A DNA stretch of 64,000 nucleotides, from assembly GCA_016584305.1 (NCBI GenBank), contig JACEEZ010007237.1, positions 41,001 to 105,000 of the forward strand. The letters are read 5' to 3'. A model generated the notes under the pieces. The model ran no database searches and was not told the origin of the DNA. It worked only from the letters and a program-made list of their open reading frames with translations. Both the position numbers and the translations under genes were made by a program. Shown in pieces: positions 43,517-54,167 of the stretch (position 1 is the stretch's first letter; every line of letters starts with the position of its first letter). This DNA is from Chionoecetes opilio. Taxonomy: Eukaryota; Arthropoda; Malacostraca; Decapoda; Majidae.

Positions 43517-43584
43517 GGTAAGTTAACGGAATAACACTTTATTATCTCCTTTTTTTTTTAAATCTATATCAGCAATATTTACCA

Positions 43585-43740
43585 ATATTTACATCATCAT
43601 CATCATCATCAACCTGTATACTGCAGCAGGACGAGAAAGGCCCTGGACAAGGCCTCCCCGAACTTTCGCCACTCTTCCCTCACACCACCAAATTTCCTTC
43701 TCTCCATCTACATAGTTCTGTCTTGCCTCTCTTCTTCTCT
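43585..43740. repeat. (CAT)n followed by a dispersed CTGCAGCAGGACGAG-type repeat
   Basis: A short (CAT)n run leads into a segment reading CCTGTATACTGCAGCAGGAC and then AAGGCC and AAGGCCTCC. It resembles a common arthropod dispersed repeat. It occupies the space between the MADF exon and the transposase stop. Confidence 0.35.
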
Positions 43741-43763
43741 TCTTTCTTGTTTACAGTGTCACA

Positions 43764-44999
43764 CTAAATCATTCCATCCTGCCGTGCAAGTTTACCTTCA
43801 TTTATGAAATAATCTGCATATTTATCCCTAGCAGTGTTTGCAGACATGCCTCCTCTAGGTACATTTCCTTTATATAGGCCTACCAATGGTGCTTGAAAAA
43901 GTGTATCTTCATAACTATAGCCATCTCTTGTCCTAACATAGTTATGCAATATGCAACATGTCTTTATTATGTCTTCAGCAAAGTCAATGTTGACATTGAG
44001 AGGCTTATGAAATATGCGCCACTTATTAGCTAGGATACCAAAGGTACATTCAATGTATCTACGTGCTCTTGATAACCTGTAATTAAAGATTTTCTTCTTG
44101 TATGTTAGATGTCTTCCACTGTAGGGTCTCATAACATTTTCCATGATTCCAAAGGCCTCATCTCCAACAATTACATGAGGGAAGCATGTTGTCTCAACAG
44201 TGGAAATAGGTTTTGGTTCTGGTATATCCAATGTATTTGTCACAAGTTTTGTGTACAGCAAGGAATTGTTAAAAACTGCTGAATCACTGCTTTTCCCATA
44301 TGCACCAATATCCACATAAATAAATGAATAATTTGCATCACATACAGCTAGCAACACAGTTGAAAAGAAGGACTTATAATTAAAATACATAGATCCTGTA
44401 CCTACAGGTTGGGTTAATCTAATGTGTTTCCCGTCAATTGCACCTATGCAATTAGGAAAATTTGCATACTTCTGAAATCCCTTTGCCACGTCTTCCCACT
44501 TCTGTTTCGTCATTTCTGGCATGCACATCGTCTTCAGTCTTTCCCATATTGCTGCACACACTTGCCGCAATAGGTTTGAGATCGTTGATTTCCCGAGCCG
44601 ATATCCATAATGCAAGTCAGCAATAGAACATCCCGTGGCCAAGTACCTAAAGAAAGAAAGAAACAGCATTATATATTTCATCAATAATACGTAGGGCAAT
44701 TTTTTTCCCCCACGCAGGATCCAAATACTGTACACTCTCTCTCACACACACCAGTCATAGATGGCTCTATCTATGGCTCTGACACAAACACACGCACACA
44801 TATTTAACATATAGTTATATATGTTGAACATAACGTACACTAAACATATACGTATAACAATAGTTTGCTCCGCGCGACTGCCCTCTATATATGTGGATCA
44901 TAGTGGCGGCCGCATGGGGTGGTGACCCACACAACAACCCCCTTACACACAACAATTGGTGATAGTGATGGTGGTGACACACAGCAACACAACAGCATC

Positions 45000-45033
<34 letters not shown>

Positions 45034-47155
45034 CACTACAAATCCTTGCCAATTTCAACTTCCCATTCCAATCTGCCCTAGTCCGCCACACTAATCTTTT
45101 CAACACATTTAACTTTGTCGTATCAGTCGGAAACGTGTGCAAGCTTTTCTCGAAAGGCACAGCTGTCTTGCTGCACCCATAAAGGATGCATGCATGTGGC
45201 ATATCGCAAAAAAAATTATCAGAAACACCAAAAATCTCAAAAATCTTTCAAGTATGTACTATATTTATCTCTTGTGTTTATGTGCTTCTGATCAGCGCGG
45301 GGAGAGGAGCCTCTTCCTCCTCAAAATACCAAAATACCAAGTAAACCCACTTCGTATACGAACAGAAAAATCTGGCAACTCCGGTCAAATAGTGACGTCG
45401 ATGGAACACGCTCTCTCTCTCTCTCTCTCTCTCTCGGTGGCCACGCTCGAAGCAGCCTTGAGGAGAGAGAGCGTGTTCCATCGACGTCACTATTTGACCG
45501 GAGTTGCCAGATTTTTCTGTTCGTATACGAAGTGGGTTTACTTGGTATTTTGGTACTTTGTTCCTCCTCTTACGTCACCGAGCCGTGGTGCATCGTCTGC
45601 CAGTTGCCAGCAGCGTTTTCGAAGCTCGGGGAATTTACAGATTTTGATTGCGGATTATTAAACCGGCTGACTGGATGCAAAAAGTGACAACATATTGTTG
45701 ATTCACTCGATAATGGCTATACTCTAACTACATCAAATCAGGAATGATGAAATGGTCTGGACGATTACTTTAATGTTATGATTTACAATAAAGGACTCAC
45801 CTTAATGTTATGATTTACAATAAAGGACTCGCCTTAATGTTATGATTTACAATAAAGGACTCACCTTAATGTTATGATTTACAATAAAGGACTCACCTTA
45901 ATGTTATGATTTACAATAAAGGACTCGCCTAAAGGCCTCTTCCATTTGTGCCCAAGTTGCATGAACCAGTTCTTTCAGTTCAGGGTTGGGTTCGCGTGTC
46001 ACAAATGGAACGCAAAAACCCCGTTTTTTGTTTACAAACATACTCAGCTGGCGAGGCAATTTAAGAGAGAGAGATACAGAGAGAGAAAGAGAGATAACGA
46101 GATATAACTCAGCTAGCTGCTATGTGAAGGGATCATATCAAGTTTAAGATCGCGGGAACGCATGGCTTCCACCAGCCATGTATGCCGTCTGACATCCTCT
46201 CCGACTCGTGCATGCAGAAGACCCTTCACGATAAGAGAAATAGGGCCCAAGGCGACCATTGTTTGTTATGAACTGAAAACTCTACCCAAGCTACCCACCT
46301 CTCAATGTGAGTAGAGAAAGTTCACGGGTTTTGCTGAGTCACTACGCGCTTTGCCTCGGACCCAGGTTTTCGTGCGCAAATGGAACGCCTGAATTCTTGG
46401 GTTCCGTGAACTGGTTCTTGAAATGTCGCAAATGGAAGAGGCCTTTAATGTTATGATTTACAATAAAGGACTCAACTTAATGTTATGATTTACAATAAAG
46501 GACTCGCCTTAATGTTATGATTTACAATAAAGGACTCACCTTAATGTTATTATTTACAATAAAGGACTCACCTTAATGTTATGATTTACAATAAAGGACT
46601 CACCTTAATGTTATGATTTACAATAAAGGACTCACCTTAATGTTATGATTTACAATAAAGGACTCACCTTAATGTTATGATTTACAATAAAGGACTCACC
46701 TTAATGTTATGATTTACAATAAAGGACTCACCTTAATGTTATGATTTACAATAAAGGACTCACCTTAATGTTATGATTTACAATAAAGGACTCACCTTAA
46801 TGTTATGATTTACAATAAAGGACTCACCTTAATGTTATGATTTACAATAAAGGACTCACCTTAATGTTATGACAAGTTTCTCTTCTGGGCAGATAGAATC
46901 CCTCATCATGGTGTTGGTTGAAGATATGTCTTCCTTGATAAGTCCGAGCAAGTCGTCGAATGATTTCACCGACATTCTAAAATAATTGAAAAACTTGCTT
47001 TCATGTTCTCTTAAACTCGGGTATAAGGTTGTATACATGCCATGGGTAAGTCTGTCTTGTAAAATTGGATGAACCCAATGTCGTCTCTCTCGCTGCTTGC
47101 GCCGTTTCAAACGGCGATGCAATAACCAAACACATACTGCCTCCTCAACATCCAT
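43764..47155 (-). CDS. Harbinger (HARBI1-like) DDE transposase, intact
   Basis: Two exons, 46860-47155 and 43764-44646, joined AG|G in phase and giving 391 residues with no stop. Exon 1 encodes RRHWVHPIL, the REHESKFFNYFRMS helix and CPEEKLVITLR. Exon 2 continues YLATGCSIADLHYGYRLGKST (helix-turn-helix region) and holds the nuclease triad: D in GAIDGKHI (about 170), D in SDSAVF (about 220) and E in RRYIECTFG (about 298). Length and motif spacing match the PIF/Harbinger family. The start is the methionine of MDVEEAV; an upstream in-frame Met reads through CA-repeat sequence and is less likely. The intron (44647-46859) carries the donor-derived minisatellite. The intact frame suggests recent activity. 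Confidence 0.85.
45025..45202 (-). pseudogene. THAP zinc-finger fragment
   Basis: Reads MPHACILYGCSKTAVPF, then LHTFPTDTTKL, VWRTRADW, and KLKLARICSD before running into a (CA)n tract. The order Cys-x4-Cys, HxFP, Trp, ICS matches the C2CH THAP DNA-binding domain, but the terminal HF has been replaced by the microsatellite. It lies inside the transposase intron, on the transposase strand. It may be a captured exon or a remnant of another element. Confidence 0.55.
45322..45559. repeat. Long inverted repeat (hairpin) inside the Harbinger element
   Basis: Arms 45322-45420 and 45463-45559 are almost perfect reverse complements (for example TCGTATACGAA, GTTCCATCGACGTC) around a short CT-rich loop. 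Confidence 0.85.
45770..46860 (-). repeat. 32-bp minisatellite seeded by the transposase 5' splice site
   Basis: Five copies (45770-45929) and thirteen copies (46445-46860) of one 32-bp unit, split by a MITE. On the transposase strand each unit runs from GGTGAGTCC to CATAACATTAA, so every unit boundary recreates the last bases of exon 1 plus its donor (CATAACATTAAG|GTGAGTCC). Four units have altered donors (three GGCGAG, one GTTGAG). Confidence 0.9.
45930..46444. mobile_element. MITE nested in the transposase-intron minisatellite
   Basis: Ends are inverted: AAAGGCCTCTTCCATTTG at left and its reverse complement at right, with weaker pairing continuing about 65 bp (AACCAGTTC, GCAAATGGAACG). 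It splits the array; the target was the TTAA of one repeat unit. The exact duplication (TA or TAA) cannot be fixed. Confidence 0.75.
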
Positions 47156-47345
47156 CCTGGTACTGCTCTGTTTGGCACACACACACGCACACACAAACGC
47201 CGCGGTTGGAAACGCCTCGTTTGTACGATTACAGCGTTAAAGGCGCGGTGGCCGCCGCGGTTGGAAACGCCTCGTTTGTACGATTACAGCGTTAAAGGCG
47301 CGGTGGCCGCCGCGGTTGAAAACGCCTCGTGTGAACAGGCCCTCA

Positions 47346-47988
47346 CACACTCACACACTGCCTCGCGCGACGCGCGCCACCCACTCTGTGACTCAATAAT
47401 ACACACAGACACACAAGACACACCTCCACCCATCCCTACCTCCAACATCACCACTACATGCATTACGCTATACGTAACAACACCATTAGTAACACGAGCT
47501 ATAGCGGTTATATATGAGCACAGAATAATAGCATATCCTACCTTCTCGGTGAGTCATTTCACTGCAGTGTGAAGGCTTCAAGTACTTGTCAGATCAAGAT
47601 CTTGTGAACAACAACAAAAAACAGCTGGGAAAAGATTCGCCGCGCGCGTTGTTATTTGTGATACTTACACTGCAGGTAGTGATGTTGAACAATTCGTTTG
47701 ATGACTAACCGTTCAGTAGATGTTCACGAGTATATTATTGTCATCTAGTGTGTTGTGTCGTTCACCCATGGTCTTATCCACGCGAGTCAGACTCGCGATC
47801 GCCAGTTTCACACTCCCGGTGCGAGCTTGGAGCTCATTATTACCGATCTTAGGGTAATGCTGGGACCTCACACGACACCACACATACCCATTCCCCTGTT
47901 CAAGGGGGACAGTAACCGCCCGAATTTCTCAGTGGAAAAAATCCCCGGGAATTGCTCCCGGCCGGGAGCTCCCCGGCCCGGAGCAGGG
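47346..47988. other. Flank right of the Harbinger element
   Basis: CA-rich start (47343-47450), then unremarkable sequence ending in a GC-rich CCGGCCGGGAGC stretch. A 5' exon of the TMEM126 gene could lie here but cannot be identified. Confidence 0.35.
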
Positions 47989-48555
47989 CCGGTGTAGCGA
48001 TCTCACCAGCTACCCTTTGCCCGAGTAGCTACACTGCACAAATACGCACTGAAACACTGCTCCCTGGGTGAATAGCTGTTTGACAATGTATACCAATTCT
48101 GATCCTGGGTAAAACATGGTGGAAGCATTGAATGTAGAGTAGTAATCAAAGTAGAACATAGAACATTTCAAGCGAATGTGCCCTTGCCTAGAACACTACC
48201 CTACCCGTATACTGAAACACTGCTATCTGGGTGAATAGTTGTTTGACAATATATACGTTTTACCCAAGATCAGAATTGGTATACGTGTACTATATTGTCA
48301 AACAACTATTCACCCAGATAGCAGTGTTTCAGTATACGGGTAGGGTAGTGTTCTAGGCAAGGGCACATTCGCTTGAAATGTTCTATGTTCTACTTTGATT
48401 ACTACTCTACATTCAATGTTTCCACCATGTTTTACCCAGGATCAGAATTGGTATACATTGTCAAACAACTATTCACCCAGGGAGCAGTGTTTCAGTGCGT
48501 ATTTGTGCAGTGTAGCTACTCGGGCAAAGGGTAGCTGGTGAGATCGCTACACCGG
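47989..48555. mobile_element. 567-bp long-hairpin element
   Basis: Starts CCGGTGTAGCGATCTCACC and ends with its inverse. Arms of about 270 bp are near perfect. Each arm also contains two similar sub-repeats (ACTGAAACACTGCT, GTGAATAG, TTGTTTGACAAT). Confidence 0.85.
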
Positions 48556-48625
48556 GGATCGAACGCCAGACCACAGAATGGTATCTGAACCTCTAACCCA
48601 CTGAGCCGTTCAGGGGGTATGGACT
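48553..48625 (-). repeat. tRNA-like SINE head
   Basis: Reverse strand: CGGCTCAGTGGGTTAGAGG (A box) and TGGCGTTCGATCCCC (B box), abutting the hairpin element. Confidence 0.5.
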
Positions 48626-48938
48626 ATGTAGTGCGTTGATGGTGTGATGGATCATGCTAAGCTCCAAGCCGGCCTGATGGCAGCACAGTGCACGCAGGAG
48701 TGAGGGAAGTGTCATGAAAGGCGCCTTTGAATGTTTGTTAACCCCATATCTAACCTCCTAACTTTATGGAAAAATTAACTCACCCTATTGACGTCACTGC
48801 TCACGAGCTGTTTCTAGTTTTGTCCTCTCTTGATAATAGTGTCTTGTGTTGCAGAAGCCACATCTGGTGCACCATGACGGACTCCTGGAGCCAAGAAAGA
48901 AACCACAGACAGAACCACAGTCAAGTGAGACGGATATT

Positions 48939-51900
48939 ATGACGCAGTCAATGGAAATTATCATGAACTGGAAGCCAGTATCAGATGTGTATGTACTTCA
49001 TGAGTTGTAAAGATGATTATTTTGGGGATCATCTAATGTGGCTAATTTGTGCTGATAACAGAGAAATTATTGTTTAAAACTGTGTTATTTGATACTTGAA
49101 AATAATGGGATTTACTCAAGATAATTACCAGTTTAGCTACATCAATTTTCGGTATATAACTCCCTACCGTAGATAACACTAAGTCGCCAGGACAACGTTT
49201 TTTTTTATTTACAGACGTCTGGTGGAGTTAATACTTACATTTCTACATCCATGATTTCAGGAAAGTTAGAAGGGACTATCTGGAGAGTTTGTGTCATTTT
49301 GTGTCTTCATCTGTGTCATATTATGGCTATAAATGAACAAATTACAAAAAATATAACCGAGTGGCGACGTTGATAACGGGCTACACTAAGGTCGCCATCT
49401 AGTGTTTATGTTTAGAGTGTCCTCCCGTCGTCGTCGTAACCTGAAAAAAAAACGAAGTAAGGAAATTTGGAACCGTACATACTTACAGATACAAAGCATA
49501 AAACAACGCTGAAACAGTGTATATTATACAGTCATGATATAAACTACTATGTATCATCTTCAGTGGCACATAAAAATCAGTAGTGATGCTATAATTCGTA
49601 ATATATGGCGCCTGGCGACATTACGGCAGGTGGCGACTAAAGTGTTATCTACGGTACCAAGACTATATCAGTCATTGTTTGTTCTATCAAAAGATATTTG
49701 TTTGGAATTAGTATTGGCGATACATACTTCTGTGTGAAGAACTACAGTATGTAGGTAGTATTTAGTAGTTGTGAAGCAGAAAGGATGGAAGAGTAAAGTA
49801 GAGACAGCAAAGTACAGTATTCTTGAGTCAGCTAAGTCCCCAAACTTATCGCAGCACTTATGTATTCAATGAGTAATGAGTCATTTAAACATACCTGCAA
49901 CCTCCAGGTTCAAATAGGCAACCTACTTGTTGCAAGAACATTTTGAGGGGCCTTGTACTTTGCACTTTACCCACTTTTGCACTTCTTGTACTTTACCTTT
50001 GCACTCTCAGGCATACTAACTATACCACATTTTTTTTTATACTGTATGTATTATAGTGAATCTCGATGTACTACATGAAAAAGTCTTCGTGTCGTTTGTT
50101 GCAAACCTTTTATTCGCAACTACTTGTAGCTCTCAGGTAAAATATATCCATGTTTCTTAAGTGCTTATTAGTGTATGAGATACTTCATAGTATTGACATT
50201 TTCTTTTTTTACAACTGCATACATGTATACTTATCTTGACTTCACACTTCATGTTGTTATTCCTAACTGAGGAAAACTGGATGTCGGATCAAATTAGACG
50301 TTTCTTAATGTGTGTGAATTTTAGTAATACAGTATAAGAAATTTTATTGCAGGTTTGCACTGAAGTACTTCACGACAGCTTCAGGTCTTCTCAGTGGCTG
50401 CTCAGCTGCTTACATTAATGCATACTACCGCAAAGTTTTCAAACTGGGAAGGCATGCATTTCTCACCTGCCTTTTTCCTGTGGTTATTGCACCAGCTGTT
50501 GTTGGAGGACTGATGCACCATTACGTAAGGCTGATGTGTTATTGTTAATTTTGGCATGCAACACTGAGTCATGTTTGATGATAGTTATGAATGAGAAAAC
50601 GATTCAAAGTTTTGTTGTTGTGAATAGTTGAATGTTATTGTATTGATTTTATCATTACATGATGTAACAAGATCACAAGAAATATTCAATAATTATGTTC
50701 AAGCAGTATCACATGCAGCTTCACTGCTGTTGCAAACCTTGGGGATTTTAATATGTCATCTGTTACCTTTCTTTCAGTTCGTACAGCGTCCAATGCTGCT
50801 GAATACCTTCAAGTGTCCTGTATGTGTGGAGGTGAGGGCAGGAATGGTGCAACTGTTTGCTGGCTTTGTGTATCCACTACTGTTGGCGCCCACAGCTGCA
50901 ATGCAGGCGAGTTATTCTATTGTCTGTTCATGGTAGCCTAGTAGACTACACTCTTCCAAATTATGTAACTAGACTTTGTAACTTCTCCCTGCTATCTGCA
51001 AACAGTAATTGACTCACCTCCCCGTGTCTTTCATCTCCATGAACCATTCTAGCCCCTTTTTATTGGGCATCGGCATCTGCGTGAGGGGGGGAGGGGGTGC
51101 AAACAGCTCATTTACTATGTACAGTACTCAGCATTGACAAGAGTGATGTTGGATTTGCATACGTTTCAAGCTAAGTACAAACCCTAGAAACCAATTATTT
51201 ATGTAAGTAGGGTAGCTCTTCTATTGAGTTTATTTTTTTTATCAAAGAGAAATGCATACCTTGTACTCTAAGAGGATGCATGTTACATACAAGTGTTTTA
51301 AGGACCAGCTTTTAGATATTAGCAGATTGCATAGTGATGTGTGTAATGGCTTGAAATTTAGTGCAGTGCGCTGACAAACTGTTATCTTCCAAGAGTGGAT
51401 TGTGGATTCAAAAACTTCAGATAGTTGACTTCATTTCAAACAATGGGAGGAATTTCCTTGCCTATGAAAATTAGATTGCACAGTTCATGTTTTAGTAATG
51501 TGATGCTTTATGATGTTTAAACTTATAATGTTGAAAGAGATGATGTCATAAGGGTGGAATGTACTGAGACAAGTATGGTAGGTAGGGTGGTTGTGGATCT
51601 CAGCAAGGCATGATGAGAACAGGCAGATGGCAGTGGCTTGACCCTGTGGAGAGAAAGGACAGAAATGGCTGGGTTAAGTATGGTCAGCATTTTGAAGTGG
51701 GAATGCCAGTGAGTCAAGCAAAGAAGACATGGGATGACAGCTGGTGGAAGATGAGTCTAGTTAGTTAAGAGCTTGACACAATTTGCTCATAACTGCAGTT
51801 TAGTGAAGTAGCATTGCAGGAGTAGAGGTGACCCTCATACGTACATGGAACCTGCATTTTATAGCGATTGCAAATCAATAATTCTAATTTTTCTTACAGT

Positions 51901-52351
51901 TTGCAGTGCGGCTGTACACGTACCCTGTGCCTGATGCTCGGAATCCCCTGAATGTGGTGAGGGAGGTTTTCAAGGTTACCAAACCAATTCTACCAAGGTT
52001 TTACTTATTAGCAGGGTTACAGGTAAGCATTTGAAGCCAGGCTGTATAATCAGCTTATCTTGATTGTTTCTGTTATCTGGAAAATGCAGTTGGAAATATG
52101 TTGTTACGTATATCAATGTATCAGAAAGTATTGCATAGATGTTTTAAGTACGTTTTAATTTTAAGTATAGTAGTGTGGAATGATTTTATCTAATAACAGA
52201 AACATTTGATACTGCCTTCCTCTTCTAGGTTGTTGGAGGGGTGGCTTGGGCACATTGGGAGTTACACAATCTCTTTACTGTATCATCTAAAACGGGAGAG
52301 ATGGAAAAGGCAATCAAGGAGCATCGGAACAGTAAATTGAAGCCAGTATGA
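48939..52351 (+). CDS. TMEM126A: TMEM126-family mitochondrial inner-membrane protein
   Basis: Exons 48855-48988 (coding from ATG 48939), 50353-50524, 50778-50906, 51900-52022, 52229-52351 (stop TGA), about 198 residues, close to the 195-200 of TMEM126A/B. Phases agree at all joins. The sequence starts MTQSMEIIMNWKPVSDV, then has hydrophobic segments GLLSGCSAAYINAYYRK, FLTCLFPVVIAPAVVGGL, FAGFVYPLLLAPTAAM and FYLLAGLQVVGGVAWA. A CPVC motif precedes VRAGMVQLF, matching the family CETC region. TMEM126A and TMEM126B act in respiratory complex I and inner-membrane protein assembly; which paralogue this equals is uncertain. The frame is also open upstream from 48855 to 48938, so an earlier start in another exon is possible. 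The third intron uses a GC donor. Confidence 0.8.
51535..51770 (+). pseudogene. Degraded RTE-like RT fragment in a TMEM126 intron
   Basis: Reads approximately RTGRWQWLDPVERKDRNG, then WVKYGQHFEVGMPVSQAKKT and WDDSWWKMSL, the decayed RTE C-terminal pattern (RWxxHVERKD ... KKTW). Confidence 0.5.
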
Positions 52352-53018
52352 TAATGGTAATACATCAAAAAATATACGTGTACATAATTGTGTATATAAT
52401 ATTTTTTTTTTTTTTTTATCAAATCTCTTAAGTGCTGTAAGAATTTCAGATATAAGAAAGAGTACATTCTGCTTTTTGTTTTTTGTTTGTCACCACTTTT
52501 GTAGAATATGGTAATTGTATGAACAAATGCACATGTAGGTTATGTGTATTTATGTATAAGATGGCTATAACAAACCAGATGATTATGGTGAACGCTACAA
52601 CACAGGTGGTAAAATGGTGAAGCACATATGTAGGTGAAGGTAGAAAGTAGGTGATATATACACAAGCTTCCCTTACTTATGAATTATGCCCCTTACTTAC
52701 TTATGCCTTCCCTTATTTACTTATAAGTTTTGTTGCAGAAAATTTTTGTAAATAGAAATTTGTGAAAAATATTGTTTGCAGATAATACTTTCATTGTAAT
52801 ACTTGGCAGGATATGATATTACAACCAAAAATCGCACCTCAGAATGTCATGAAATGAAATAATTTAGTCCGCATTATCACATTCTGAAGACATTATAATA
52901 GTGTGATAAACTCTAAAAAAAATCTTGCAAATGAGTGTCGCTGCTAAAATCTTGAAGGCAACAGAACAACTACCTATGTCAATGAGTTAAGGGTGGAGAT
53001 TGAAGGGGTGCCAATATG
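52352..53018. other. TMEM126 3' flank
   Basis: AT-rich, with a poly(T) run at 52400-52418. No canonical AATAAA was identified close to the stop. Confidence 0.35.
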
Positions 53019-53175
53019 AGCCTAAGAAAATAAGGAGGCTACAAGAGGCCGTGAGACCTACACGAGGTAGTTATGTTACTTAACACTACTACCTACATCC
53101 ACTTTTCACCCCCATCCATGAAATTATCTAGCCTCCTTTTGAAGCTCCCTTATGACTCCGCACTAACTACCTGAC
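53019..53175 (-). repeat. CR1-like LINE 3' end, inverted
   Basis: AAGAAAATAAGGAGGCTACA through the inverse of the RT C-terminal coding region. Confidence 0.65.
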
Positions 53176-53194
53176 TGGAAAGGTAGTTACCTCC

Positions 53195-53690
<496 letters not shown>

Positions 53691-53933
53691 GCCCCCCCCC
53701 CCCCCCCCTAGCTTACCAACTATTTTCCACCCTTTTCCACCCTTCCTATCCACCAGTTTTTCCCTCTTTCCTTTTTTTAAATTACGCTTTTCCAGTTTAA
53801 CATCTGATTTAATTGTGCTTTGTGTCATAAATTTTTCAGCTTACCGAAAGTGTTGTAATACTGGGGATATGCGGCAGAGGTTACCCAGGGCTTGTATTGA
53901 CATGTTAGTGGTGGGTTCTGGGTAACGGATCCA

Positions 53934-54167
53934 AACAGAAAAAGCGTAGATTTAAAAAAGACGGGGGAAAAACTGGTTCACCAATAGTGTGTTAAATGAT
54001 TGGAATGAACTCAGTCGTCCGGTAGTTAGTGCGGAATCATTAGGGAGCTTTAAAAGGAGGCTAGATAATTTCATAAATTGGGATGAAAGGTGGATGTAGG
54101 TAGTATTAAGTAACAGGAACTACCTCGTGTAGGTCTCGCGGCCTCTTGTAGCTTCCTTATGTTCTTA
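53934..54167 (+). pseudogene. CR1-like LINE 3' end
   Basis: Shares AAAAGCGTAGATTTAAAAAA and the AACTGGTTCA, GATTGGAATGAACTCAGTCG and tail segments with 4861-5218; frame degraded. Confidence 0.65.

Larger units (their letters stand above)
43034..47342. mobile_element. PIF/Harbinger DNA transposon, about 4.3 kb
   Basis: Ends are inverted repeats: left (A)GGCCTGTTCACCCGAGG, right (reverse complement) GGGCCTGTTCACACGAGG. The similarity continues through GTTTTCAACYGCG. Both ends are flanked by TCA (43031-43033 and 47343-47345), a 3-bp target duplication of the size usual for this superfamily. Inside are a minus-strand DDE transposase in two exons, a plus-strand MADF gene start at the left end, a THAP-like fragment, an 18-copy minisatellite in the transposase intron, a nested MITE, and two tandem copies of a GC-rich roughly 65-bp subterminal repeat near 47203-47320. 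Transposase plus a MADF/Myb-like partner is the known two-gene plan of Harbinger elements. Confidence 0.85.

Noticed and set aside
45770..46860. CRISPR-like regular repeats (also 9658-10429)
   Set aside because: Direct tandem repeats with no unique spacers, in a eukaryotic intron; minisatellites, not CRISPR.
48553..48625. A functional tRNA gene on the minus strand
   Set aside because: A- and B-box-like sequences are present, but no cloverleaf acceptor stem can be formed; a SINE head fits better. The same applies to the other tRNA-like segments.
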